From: Allobosea sp. ASV33
GTDB taxonomy: Bacteria; Pseudomonadota; Alphaproteobacteria; Rhizobiales; Beijerinckiaceae
Assembly (NCBI RefSeq): GCF_016428755.1
Contig: NZ_JAELTI010000061.1
Location: 1-33,289 of the forward strand
Length of the DNA: 33,289 nt
Reading direction: 5' to 3'
A program made the position numbers and the translations under genes. Below are positions 7,690 through 15,701 of the stretch, piece after piece (position 1 is the stretch's first letter; each line of letters opens with the position of its first letter). The notes under the pieces are model-generated. The model was not told the origin of the DNA, did not search any database, and worked only from the letters and a program-made list of their open reading frames with translations.

Positions 7690-9960
7690 ATGACCAGATC
7701 GATCAGCCTCGCCACCAGCCTCGTGGCCCTCCTCGCCTCCTCGGTGGCGGTCGCGCAGGTTTCGCCGGAGTCCGCAGCGCGCCCTGCCGGATCGGGCCGC
7801 GCCGCGAATGCGCCGACCACGATCGATCTCGACACGATCACGGTGACCGCCGCGCGCGCCGAGCGCAGCACGGCCGAGACGCCGCAATCCGTGCAGGTCA
7901 TCGACCGGACGGAGATCGAGCAGCAGATGAAGTTCAGCCCCAACGCCGCTGCCGCGCTCGGCAAGCTGGTGCCGGGCTATTCGATGTCGACACAGACGGT
8001 CTCCAGCGCCTCGGAAAACTATCGCGGGCGCGACCTCCTGGTGATGATCGACGGCGTGCCGATGAACACGCCGCTGCGCGACGTCTCGCGCATCCTTTCG
8101 CTGATCGATCTCAACACGGTGGAGCGGATCGAAGTCGTCGCCGGCGCCTCCAGCTTGTACGGCGCGGGCGCGACCGGCGGCACGGTCAATTTCATCACGC
8201 GGAAGGCGGCCGAGGGCAAGCCGCGCGTCACGGTCAACACCGCGATCCGCGGCTTCACCCAGAATATCGGCCGCTCGCTCGCGCCGGAAACCTCGGTGAC
8301 GGTCTCCGGCAAGGTTCCGGATGGCATCGACTACCTGTTCTCCGGCCAGATCCGCGGCGCGGGCCGCACCTATGACGGCGCCGGACGCGAATTGCCGTCG
8401 GACGGCCTGCTCGGCCAGGGCGGCGGCGATCGCTACAGGGCCGGCAACCTGCTCGCCAAGCTCGGCTATGATTTCGCGGGCGGCAAGCGCATCGAGTTCA
8501 ACGCCTCCTGGATCGGCTTCGACCAGAATCCGAAATACCTGACCAACTACGCCGCGCCCTTCGCGCGGCCGGACCGGACGCAGCTTTATACCGGCCAGAG
8601 CGTGCTGGAGGACACCAAGTCCGTGTCGCTGCGCTATAGCGATGCCGATTTCGCGCTCGGCAAGCTCAGCGTGCTCGGCTACTACAACGACATCAAGAAG
8701 CGCTTCAATTACTCGACCTTCTCCTACCCCTACAATTCGCAGGTCTACTACTCGTTCAACCCGCTCTCGCCGACGAGCCGGGACAACCAGACGACGCTCT
8801 ATTCGCAGCGCGGCGGCGTGAACGTCACGATCGACACCCCGCTCGATCGCATCCTGCCCGGCGCCAAGCTGACCTGGGGCGGCGACCTGATCCAGGAGAA
8901 GACCTGGCAGACCCTGACCAGCGGGCAGGACGTCTTCACGCCGCTGAAGCAGACGACGGCCGCCGGCTTCGGCCAGCTCCAGATCCCGATCGGCGAGCGC
9001 ATCGTGCTGCGCGGCGGCCTGCGCTACGAGCATTTCTCGCTCTCGGTGAACGACTATACCCGCCCGGCGGCTTACGCGGCTGTCGCGGCCAACAATGCGC
9101 AGGGCTACCAGGCCTTCGTGCTGCCGGCTTTGCGCGTGCTCGGCGGCGATTTCGACTATTCGGCGGTGACCGCCAATCTCGGCGCGACGATCAAGCTCTC
9201 CGAGAGCAGCGAGATCTTCGGCGGCTTCTCGCAGGGCTTCGCGCTGCCGGATGTCGGCGCCTTCACCCGCCGCGCCGGCATCTCGACGCAATATGCCTGC
9301 CCGGTGCAACTCCCGAACTGCCTGCCCGCCAACCGCCAGACGATCAGCTATTCGGCGATCGCTCCCAAGGCGCAGATCGTCAACAATTACGAGCTCGGCA
9401 TCCGCGGCAGCTATGACCGCTTCAAGGGCTCGCTGACCGGTTTCGTCAGCACCTCCGACGACGGCGTCACCTTCGATTCCGTGACCAACACGATGTCGCA
9501 GCAAAAGGAGCGGATCTGGGGCGTCGAGGCGACCGGCGACGTCACCATCACCGACGCCTTCGCCATGGGCACGGTTTTGTCCTATCGCGAGGGCCGCTAC
9601 GACACCAATGGCGACGGCAAGCTCGACAGCAACCTGCCGAACAACCGCATCGGTTCGCCCTGGCGCGGCATGCTCTATGGCAGCTACCGCTTCGTGAACG
9701 GCATGCAGCTCCGTGTCGAGGGGGAAGCGTTCTCGGACCGCGACGTCGCGATCGACCTGCGCGGCACGCGCTACAAGCTGAAGGGCGCGGCGACGATGAA
9801 CGTCGCGCTGACCGCCCCGGTCTGGGAGGGCGAGGCCTATGTCGCGGTCAACAACCTGTTCGACCGCGCCTACCAGAACCCGACGGCGACCTCGGTGCGC
9901 AACCTGCCGAACTATGGCTGGGGCCGCACCGTCACCCTCGGCTTCCGCAAGACCTTCTGA
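7690..9960 (+). CDS. TonB-dependent siderophore receptor
   Basis: This outer-membrane beta-barrel takes up a ferric siderophore using TonB-ExbBD energy. The 756-aa product has a signal peptide of about 22 residues (hydrophobic core LVALLASSVAVA). A TonB-box-like DTITVTA follows at about 48-54. The plug domain runs from roughly 60 to 165, with ETPQSVQVIDRTEI, DGVPMNTPLR and VERIEVVAGASSLYGAGATGGTVNFIT. A 22-strand-type barrel follows, ending in the usual terminal Phe (GFRKTF). Late segments NYELGIRGSYDRF and AYVAVNNLFDRAYQNP are typical of siderophore receptors. Length and context next to an AraC regulator and an RhtX-like importer suggest a hydroxamate/citrate-type siderophore such as those of RhtA/IutA receptors, but the ligand cannot be read from sequence. 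Confidence 0.92.
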   Translation: MTRSISLATSLVALLASSVAVAQVSPESAARPAGSGRAANAPTTIDLDTITVTAARAERSTAETPQSVQVIDRTEIEQQMKFSPNAAAALGKLVPGYSMSTQTVSSASENYRGRDLLVMIDGVPMNTPLRDVSRILSLIDLNTVERIEVVAGASSLYGAGATGGTVNFITRKAAEGKPRVTVNTAIRGFTQNIGRSLAPETSVTVSGKVPDGIDYLFSGQIRGAGRTYDGAGRELPSDGLLGQGGGDRYRAGNLLAKLGYDFAGGKRIEFNASWIGFDQNPKYLTNYAAPFARPDRTQLYTGQSVLEDTKSVSLRYSDADFALGKLSVLGYYNDIKKRFNYSTFSYPYNSQVYYSFNPLSPTSRDNQTTLYSQRGGVNVTIDTPLDRILPGAKLTWGGDLIQEKTWQTLTSGQDVFTPLKQTTAAGFGQLQIPIGERIVLRGGLRYEHFSLSVNDYTRPAAYAAVAANNAQGYQAFVLPALRVLGGDFDYSAVTANLGATIKLSESSEIFGGFSQGFALPDVGAFTRRAGISTQYACPVQLPNCLPANRQTISYSAIAPKAQIVNNYELGIRGSYDRFKGSLTGFVSTSDDGVTFDSVTNTMSQQKERIWGVEATGDVTITDAFAMGTVLSYREGRYDTNGDGKLDSNLPNNRIGSPWRGMLYGSYRFVNGMQLRVEGEAFSDRDVAIDLRGTRYKLKGAATMNVALTAPVWEGEAYVAVNNLFDRAYQNPTATSVRNLPNYGWGRTVTLGFRKTF

Positions 9961-9964
9961 CGCC

Positions 9965-10342
9965 ATGGTCAGCCTCGAGATCGACGCTCAGGCAGTGGTG
10001 ACGCTGCGCTTCATGCCGCCCTATCAGCCGGAGGACGAGCGCGCCTATCTCGACGCGCTTCACGAGATCGGCCAGCGCGAGGAGCCCTATACGCTGCTGA
10101 CGATCTTCGGCGGCGGGCGGGCGCTCTCGCAGGCGGGCGAGCGCGAGCAGGCGCTGTGGTTCAAGGCAACGCGTGACCGGGTCTCGCGCGCCTGCCGGGC
10201 CTGCGCGATCGTGCGCCCCGATGCCAGCGAGAAGACCGCCGAGATCTTCCGCCGGCTCTGGCCCTTCCCGATCGTCGCCGAACGCGAGGAGGCGGTTGGC
10301 CGCGCCTTCCTGCTCAGCCAGTACAGCGGATCGAAGCCATGA
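9965..10342 (+). CDS. Unrecognised small cytosolic protein of the siderophore locus
   Basis: A 125-aa protein starting at the ATG 4 bases after the receptor stop and ending in an ATGA overlap with the downstream importer gene. It is thus in the same operon and probably translationally coupled. It has no signal peptide or membrane segment. The sequence alternates strand- and helix-like blocks: VSLEIDAQAVVTLRF, then YLDALHEIGQ, YTLLTIFGGG, a helix with WFKATRDRV, CRACAIVRP, and LWPFPIVAEREEAVGRAFL. This is reminiscent of small STAS/SpoIIAA-like folds, but I cannot assign a family. Two cysteines sit in CRAC. Position suggests a role in iron release or transporter control, which is inference. Confidence 0.8.
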   Translation: MVSLEIDAQAVVTLRFMPPYQPEDERAYLDALHEIGQREEPYTLLTIFGGGRALSQAGEREQALWFKATRDRVSRACRACAIVRPDASEKTAEIFRRLWPFPIVAEREEAVGRAFLLSQYSGSKP

Positions 10343-11610
10343 GCAGCGCAACCGAATCCGCTGTCATGCCCGCCGCGCTCGCGCCGCGCCAACGCTACCG
10401 GCTCTTCGCCGTGCTGGGCGGCTTGTATCTGGCGCAGGCGATCCCGTCCTATCTCTTCGTCGCGGCGCTGCCGCCGATCATGCGCGAGCTCGGCGTCTCC
10501 CGCACCGCGATCGGCGCGATGAGCATCCTGCTGCTGCCGCTCGTGCTGAAATTCATCTGGGCGCCCTGGGTCGACCGCATCCGCCCCTTCGCGCGGGCAC
10601 ATCGCGCCGGCTGGGTCCTGATCACCCAGAGCCTGACGATCCTCGCCATCCTCGCCCTGATCATGGTCGGGCCGACCGAGGTCAACGCGATCATCGCGAT
10701 CGGCTTCGTCGCCTCGCTCTTGATCTCGACGCAGGACATCGCGACCGACGGCTATGCCGCGAAACATCTGCCGGAAGCGGATCGCGCCATCGGCAACGCC
10801 ATCCAGGGCGGCTCTGTGGCTTTCGGCGTGGTGATCGGCGGCACGCTCGGCCTCGTGCTCTACCATCATATCGGCTGGACCGGGATGCTGGTGACCATCG
10901 CCGCGATCTCGCTGCTGCCGCTGGTCGCGGCCGCGATGATGCGCGAGGACGATCCGGTGCCGGGGACCGCACCCGCGCCGCGCCCGTCGATCCGGGCCTT
11001 CATGAGGCGGCCGGAGGCCCGCCAGATCCTCTGGATCGCCCTGACCTATCGGGCCAGCGAAGGCCTCGTGAAGGCGATGGAGGGCTCGTACCTGGTCGAT
11101 GCCGGCATTCCGCTCGACCAGATCGGCTATCTCTCCGGCCTCTCGGCCACGACGGCGGGATTGGCGGGCTCGGCCATCGCGGCCTGGATGGTGAAGCGGC
11201 AGGGCCTCTCTTTCGTGCTCGCCCTGCTCGGTGGCATGCGGACGATCTGCTTCGCACTCTTCGCGGCGCATGCGCTCGGCGCCGTCGTCGGCGTCTGGCC
11301 GCTGTTCGGCGCCGCCGGCTTCCAGACCCTGATCCGCTACATGGAGATCGTCGCGCTCTATTCGCTGTTCATGGCAGTGACGACTTCGGAGCAACCCGGC
11401 ACCGACTTCACCATCCTCGCCTGCGCGCAATTGCTGGTCTATCTCGCGGGCTCCATGCTGGCTGGCAAGCTCGCCGATGCGATGGGCTATGGCGTCCTGT
11501 TCGCGCTGGCGACCGCGATCTCCGCCATCGCCGTTATCGCGACGGTCAGGATGCTCGCGCAGGCTACGATCATGAACCCGTCAGGTGCGGGATCGGCCAA
11601 AGTGCGCTGA
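10339..11610 (+). CDS. MFS siderophore importer, RhtX/FptX-like
   Basis: A 423-aa inner-membrane permease with about 12 hydrophobic segments. The opening segment (YLAQAIPSYLFVAALPPIMRE) and the second-helix region (LPLVLKFIWAPWVDRIRP) resemble the AmpG-like branch of the MFS that includes RhtX and FptX, single-component importers for rhizobactin 1021 and pyochelin. The conserved cytoplasmic segment QDIATDGYAAKHL is present. The ATG overlaps the stop of the preceding small gene. With the TonB receptor this gives a complete outer- and inner-membrane route for a ferric siderophore without an ABC transporter. AmpG-type muropeptide transport is the main alternative, made unlikely by the neighbours. 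Confidence 0.85.
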   Translation: MSSATESAVMPAALAPRQRYRLFAVLGGLYLAQAIPSYLFVAALPPIMRELGVSRTAIGAMSILLLPLVLKFIWAPWVDRIRPFARAHRAGWVLITQSLTILAILALIMVGPTEVNAIIAIGFVASLLISTQDIATDGYAAKHLPEADRAIGNAIQGGSVAFGVVIGGTLGLVLYHHIGWTGMLVTIAAISLLPLVAAAMMREDDPVPGTAPAPRPSIRAFMRRPEARQILWIALTYRASEGLVKAMEGSYLVDAGIPLDQIGYLSGLSATTAGLAGSAIAAWMVKRQGLSFVLALLGGMRTICFALFAAHALGAVVGVWPLFGAAGFQTLIRYMEIVALYSLFMAVTTSEQPGTDFTILACAQLLVYLAGSMLAGKLADAMGYGVLFALATAISAIAVIATVRMLAQATIMNPSGAGSAKVR

Positions 11611-11648
11611 GCATGGCGGATCGCCGCGTCGCGCGTTAGCTTCGCGGC

Positions 11649-13094
11649 ATGTGGGGGATTCTCTCGACTTACTGGCCGCATATCCTCGCCGTCATCACGA
11701 TCGTGACGTCGAGCGTTGCCGGCGCGCATGCGGTGATGACGAAGGACGAGGTGCGCGCCGCCATCGGCTGGGTCGGCGTCATCATCCTCTCGCCGATCAT
11801 CGGCCCGCTGCTCTATGCCATCGCCGGGATCAACCGCATCCGCCGCGCCTCGATCCTGGCCAACCGCCCTGGCCACGGCATGGCTGCGGCCGATTTCCAT
11901 GTCGAGGACGAGGCGGTCGCGACGCATTTCGGCCGGCGCTTCCTTGCGCTCAAGACGCTCGGCGACCGCGTCGCGCGCCATCCGCTAACCACCGGCAACC
12001 GCATCGAGATCCTGGAGACCGGCGACGAGGCCTATGGCGCGATGCTCGCGGCCATCGCGGCGGCGCAGCGCAGCATCATCCTGGAAAGTTACATCTTCGA
12101 CCGCGATCCGCTCGGCCTGCGCATCGCCGACGCGCTGATCGCGGCCCATAAGCGCGGCATCGCGGTCCGCGTCCTGATCGACGCGGTCGGCGCGCGCTAT
12201 TCGGTGCCGAGCATTGCCGGGCATCTGCGCGAAGGCGGAGTCGCGGTCAGCGTCTTCAACGGCAACATCATCATGGGCCTCCGGCTGCCCTATGCCAATC
12301 TGAGGACGCACCGGAAGATCATCGTCGTCGACGGCGTCATCGGCTTCATGGGCGGCATGAACATCCGCGAGGGCTTCACCCGCGAATTCGCCGGTGACGC
12401 CTTCGCTCATGACACGCATTTCCGCGTCGAAGGCCCCGTGGTGGCCGATCTCTTCGCGGTGGCGGCCGAGGATTGGTGCTTCGCCACCGGCGAGGTGCTC
12501 GCAGGCACGCCCTGGGAGTTTCCGGTCACCGCACGCGGCGGCATGCCGGTGCTGGCGCGCGCGGTGCCGTCGGGGCCGGATGCCTATCTGGAGACCAATC
12601 ACAAGCTGTTGATGGGCGCGCTGTCGGTGGCGCGCGATTCGGTCAAGGTCATGTCGCCCTATTTCCTGCCGGACCAGGAACTGATCAGCGCACTCGTCAC
12701 CGCGGCCCGGCGCGGGGTCGACATCGATATCGTCGTACCCTCGGTCAACAATCTGGTGCTGGTCGACCGCGCGATGACCGCGCAATTCGACCAGATCCTG
12801 AAGAATTACTGCCGGATCTGGCGCTCGACCGGCGCCTTCGACCATTCCAAGCTGCTCGCCGTCGACGGGAGCTGGGCCTATGTCGGCTCCTCCAATCTCG
12901 ACCCGCGCTCGCTGCGCCTGAATTTCGAGATCGACCTGGAGGTTCTCGACCATGGTTTCGCCCGCGAGATCGAGCGCCGGATCGAGACGGTGATGGCGAG
13001 TGCGACCCCGGTCACGCTTGCCGGCCTGCGCGCCCGGCCCTATGTCATGCGTCTGATCGACAGGCTGATCTGGCTCGGCTCGCCCTATCTGTGA
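11649..13094 (+). CDS. cls: Cardiolipin synthase, phospholipase D family
   Basis: A 481-aa membrane enzyme that condenses phosphatidylglycerol or related lipids into cardiolipin. Two N-terminal hydrophobic segments (about 8-28 and 39-58) anchor it, as in ClsA. Two HKD catalytic motifs are intact: THRKIIVVDG with His221, and DHSKLLAVDG with His399, each followed by the G-G/SN-x-D segment (GFMGGMNIREG and VGSSNLDPRS). SPYFLPDQEL is also typical of the family. It begins 38 bases after the MFS stop. A transcriptional link to the siderophore operon is possible, but no functional tie is known. Confidence 0.9.
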   Translation: MWGILSTYWPHILAVITIVTSSVAGAHAVMTKDEVRAAIGWVGVIILSPIIGPLLYAIAGINRIRRASILANRPGHGMAAADFHVEDEAVATHFGRRFLALKTLGDRVARHPLTTGNRIEILETGDEAYGAMLAAIAAAQRSIILESYIFDRDPLGLRIADALIAAHKRGIAVRVLIDAVGARYSVPSIAGHLREGGVAVSVFNGNIIMGLRLPYANLRTHRKIIVVDGVIGFMGGMNIREGFTREFAGDAFAHDTHFRVEGPVVADLFAVAAEDWCFATGEVLAGTPWEFPVTARGGMPVLARAVPSGPDAYLETNHKLLMGALSVARDSVKVMSPYFLPDQELISALVTAARRGVDIDIVVPSVNNLVLVDRAMTAQFDQILKNYCRIWRSTGAFDHSKLLAVDGSWAYVGSSNLDPRSLRLNFEIDLEVLDHGFAREIERRIETVMASATPVTLAGLRARPYVMRLIDRLIWLGSPYL

Positions 13095-13181
13095 ACCGAT
13101 GCGGTCATATCCCTGACGCCATGGATGCCTAAGCCGTGGCCCGCCCATCATGGCGGGTCCGGAGCACGAGCCGGCGGAGCG

Positions 13182-14210
13182 ATGCAGAAGAAGAACCAGA
13201 GCCTGCCCGCCAGCATCATCGCCTCGCTGCGCCAGCGCAGGAACCGCCCCGGCACCGCGGCGGCGGGCGGGGATGGGCGCTCCGGCGGCACGCTCGTCGC
13301 ATCCTACAACGTCCATAAATGCGTCGGCGTCGACGGCCGCTTCGACCCCAGCCGGATCGCACAGGTGATCCGCGAGATCGCGCCGGATGTCATCGCCCTG
13401 CAGGAGGCAGACAAGCGCTTCGGCGCCCGCCACGGCCTGCTCGATCTTGCCCGGCTGAAGGATGAAACCGGGCTTGTGCCCGTTCCCGTCGAAAGCGCGA
13501 ATGCCGCGGCCCATGGCTGGCACGGTAATGTCGTGCTGTTCCGGCAGGGGCTGGTGCGCGATGTCCACCAGGTCTCGTTGCCGGGGCTGGAGCCGCGCGG
13601 CGCGCTGGTCGTCGATATCGACCTGGAAAGCGGCGCGGCGCTGCGCATCGTCGCGGCGCATCTCGGACTGCTCCGACGCTCGCGCTCGCAGCAGGCCCGG
13701 ATGATCATCGAGCTCATGCGCAGCCGGGATGAGCGCCCCACCCTCTTGCTCGGCGATCTCAACGAATGGCGCCTCGGCGGCCGCTCGGCGCTGAGCGCGC
13801 TCGATGCCGCCTTTGGCGCCATGCCGGTGCCGGTGCCGAGCTTCCCGGCCGGGCTGCCCCTGCTGGCGCTCGACCGGATCATCGCCAACCGCCCGGAAAT
13901 CCTGTCGGAGGTCGCGGTCCACGACACGCCGCTGGCGCGCGTCGCCTCCGATCATCTGCCGATCAAGGCCTTCGTCGATCCGGCCATGGCAGCGCTGCGG
14001 GTGCGCACGCCCGATTTCGTGCTCGTTCCGGCCGAGGCTGCCGCCAATCCCGTGGCGGCGCTGGACAAGGAAGCCCCCCTGCCGCTCCCCGCGATGTCCT
14101 CCGGCAAGGGGCGCGAGCGCGGCAATCGCGCACTCGTGCGCAAGGCCGGCGATCAGCTGAAACGAGCCGTCAGGCGCACCTTGCGACGCCCGGACGCGCC
14201 GTCGCGGTAG
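13182..14210 (+). CDS. Endonuclease/exonuclease/phosphatase-fold protein
   Basis: A 342-aa member of the EEP (DNase I-like) superfamily of metal-dependent phosphodiesterases. Motifs in order are ASYNVHKCVG near residue 40, then IAPDVIALQEAD with the metal-binding Glu. LLLGDLNEWR carries the Asp/Asn pair, and ARVASDHLPI carries the terminal Asp-His. A basic, low-complexity C-terminal tail follows (KGRERGNRALVRKAGDQLKRAVRRTLRR). The start at 13182 follows GGCGGAG. An in-frame ATG at 13125 would add 19 atypical residues. Genes of this kind often sit beside PLD-type cardiolipin synthases, as here, 87 bases downstream. The substrate is unknown: it could be nucleic acid or a phosphorylated lipid or inositol. 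Confidence 0.82.
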   Translation: MQKKNQSLPASIIASLRQRRNRPGTAAAGGDGRSGGTLVASYNVHKCVGVDGRFDPSRIAQVIREIAPDVIALQEADKRFGARHGLLDLARLKDETGLVPVPVESANAAAHGWHGNVVLFRQGLVRDVHQVSLPGLEPRGALVVDIDLESGAALRIVAAHLGLLRRSRSQQARMIIELMRSRDERPTLLLGDLNEWRLGGRSALSALDAAFGAMPVPVPSFPAGLPLLALDRIIANRPEILSEVAVHDTPLARVASDHLPIKAFVDPAMAALRVRTPDFVLVPAEAAANPVAALDKEAPLPLPAMSSGKGRERGNRALVRKAGDQLKRAVRRTLRRPDAPSR

Positions 14211-14254
14211 GTGACCGAGACGATTGCCGGATCGCTCCCAACTGCAACGCCCCC

Positions 14255-14386
14255 TTGTCATTCCGGGGCGCGCGCAGGCGCGAACCCGGAACCCACGACC
14301 GGGTGAGACAGTCGATGCAAGGTTGTTGGCGGATCACCCGGTCGTGGGTTCCGGGTTCTTCGCTCTGCGAAGCCCCGGAACGACAA
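14255..14386. repeat. Palindromic intergenic repeat, family B copy 1 (25-bp perfect arms)
   Basis: The outer ends read TTGTCATTCCGGGG and CCCCGGAACGACAA, near-complementary. The inner arms at 14282-14306 and 14334-14358 are perfect 25-bp inverted repeats around a 27-base loop. It fills the gap between the EEP gene and the chromate-transporter genes, and may end transcription of the former. A second member lies at 25821-25963. Confidence 0.85.
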
Positions 14387-14490
14387 AGGTGGTTTGAAGC
14401 CGCTTCATGCCGGCAATGCGCTTCGGCGCTGGCCAATACCGGCAAAGCCTGCTTTCTGAATTCGTCAGCCGTCTCAGGACGCAGAATCAG

Positions 14491-15039
14491 ATGCCGGATG
14501 CCTTGGCCGAGCGCCCGAGCGCGCTGCAACTCTTCCTGATCTTCGCACGGATCGGGCTGACCAGCTTCGGCGGCGGCCTGAGCGGCTGGATGCTCCGGGA
14601 ATTCGTGCAGCGGCGGCGCCTGATGAGCGAGGAGGATTTCCTCAACGGCCTCTCGGTCGCGCAGGCCCTGCCCGGCGTCAACGTCACCAACATGGCGATC
14701 TGGATCGGCTACAAGCTCGGCGGGCGCAACGGCGCCATCGCCTCCTGGCTCGGCATCGTCGTGCCGGCCGCCTTCGTCATCGTGCTGATCGGCAGCGTCT
14801 TCGCCTCGCTCAGCGGCTATGAGCTCAGCCATGTCGCGCTCGGCGGCGCGGCCTCGGCCGCGATCGGCCTGTCGCTGGCGATGGGACTGACCGCGGCGCG
14901 ACGCGTGCCGCGCCGGGTGTTCCCGCTGGCGATGATGGCGGCGACCTTCGTCGCGGTCGCGATTCTGAAATGGCCGCTGCTCTGGACGGTGCTCGGTGCC
15001 GGCTCGCTCAGCGTCGCCGTGACCTATCGCAACGGTTGA
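14491..15039 (+). CDS. Chromate transporter, N-terminal-type half protein
   Basis: A 182-aa CHR-family membrane protein. It opens with LQLFLIFARIGLTSFGGGLSGWMLREF, the family's F-x-R-x-G-x-x-x-F-G-G signature, followed by EEDFLNGLSVAQALPGVNVTNMAIWIGYKLGG. Four or more hydrophobic helices fill the rest. The usual PGP of CHR proteins is PGV here. It is a short-chain member, needing the adjacent half protein to make a complete transporter that exports chromate or a related oxyanion. The start at 14491 is chosen because conserved sequence begins soon after. An in-frame ATG at 14407 adds a non-conserved leader. Eight bases separate it from the next gene. Confidence 0.85.
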   Translation: MPDALAERPSALQLFLIFARIGLTSFGGGLSGWMLREFVQRRRLMSEEDFLNGLSVAQALPGVNVTNMAIWIGYKLGGRNGAIASWLGIVVPAAFVIVLIGSVFASLSGYELSHVALGGAASAAIGLSLAMGLTAARRVPRRVFPLAMMAATFVAVAILKWPLLWTVLGAGSLSVAVTYRNG

Positions 15040-15047
15040 GCGACCGG

Positions 15048-15584
15048 ATGCAATCCCTGCCCTTCAGCATCATCCTCGTCTTCCTGCCGCTCTCGCTCGT
15101 CACCATCGGCGGCGGGCAGAGCGCCATCGCCGACATGCACCGCCAGATCGTCGATGTGCATCATTGGATGAGCGCTTCGCAATTCGTCGACGCCTTCGCG
15201 ATCGCGCGGCTGGCGCCGGGACCGGGCTCCCTGCTGGCGACCTTGATCGGCTGGCAGATCGCCGGGTTCTGGGGAGCGGTCGCGGCGACCGTCGGCATCT
15301 TCGGGCCGACGGCCTTCCTGATCTACGGCGTTGCCCATATCTGGTCCCGCTACGAGGGCGCCCGCGCGCTGCGCGCCCTCGAAAAGGGTTTACGGCCCGT
15401 CGCTGCCGGGATGATCCTGGCGGCGAGCTATGTGCTGATCCAGTCCCTCGACACCGGCTGGCTCGGGCGGGGCATTGCGCTCGTCTCGACAGCCCTGCTG
15501 ATGCTGACGCCGGTCAATCCGCTGCTGCTGATCGCAGGCGGTGCCGGCTGTTTCGTCGGGCTGCATCTGCTGGCGCTGATCTAG
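15048..15584 (+). CDS. Chromate transporter, C-terminal-type half protein
   Basis: A 178-aa partner of the preceding gene. It contains LPLSLVTIGGGQSAIADMHRQIV, then FVDAFAIARLAPGPGSLLATLIGWQIAG with the complete PGP of the CHR family, and then several hydrophobic helices. In CHR transporters split into two genes, both products are needed and insert with opposite topology. The pair is tightly spaced (8 bases), so the two are co-translated. There is no chrB-type regulator nearby, so true chromate resistance is less certain than membership of the family. Confidence 0.85.
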   Translation: MQSLPFSIILVFLPLSLVTIGGGQSAIADMHRQIVDVHHWMSASQFVDAFAIARLAPGPGSLLATLIGWQIAGFWGAVAATVGIFGPTAFLIYGVAHIWSRYEGARALRALEKGLRPVAAGMILAASYVLIQSLDTGWLGRGIALVSTALLMLTPVNPLLLIAGGAGCFVGLHLLALI

Positions 15585-15593
15585 CCACTCTGA

Positions 15594-15697
15594 ACGACAG
15601 GGCGTCATTCTCTGGATTGACCCGAGAATCTCTGGATATTGAGGCGCGGCGAGCCTTCTTCGGCAGGAGATGCTCGGGCCAAGCCCGAGCATGACGA
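15594..15697. repeat. Intergenic repeat, family D, ending in a 10-bp hairpin
   Basis: The stretch between the chromate-transporter pair and the convergent FAD oxidoreductase contains GACAGGGCGTCATTCTCTGG on the left and CCGAGCATGACGACAGG on the right. A perfect hairpin with 10-bp arms is at 15670-15679 and 15683-15692 around a CAA loop. Its position between two convergent stops (15584 and 15702) makes it a plausible bidirectional terminator. The flanking text resembles dispersed palindromes of Bosea and relatives, recognised from memory only. Confidence 0.6.
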
Positions 15698-15701
15698 CAG
15701 G

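Noticed and set aside
7576..9966. A 796-codon open frame on the minus strand
   Set aside because: It is the complement of the TonB receptor, which has a signal peptide, plug and barrel motifs. The antisense protein shows only low-complexity Arg/Ala/Asp/Val composition.
11985..14261. A 758-codon open frame on the minus strand
   Set aside because: It spans the antisense of cardiolipin synthase and the EEP gene and crosses the gap between them, which a real gene would not mirror.
14255..14386. The long inverted repeat as ends of an insertion sequence
   Set aside because: Only 27 bases lie between the 25-bp arms, so no transposase can be encoded, and no target-site duplication is evident.
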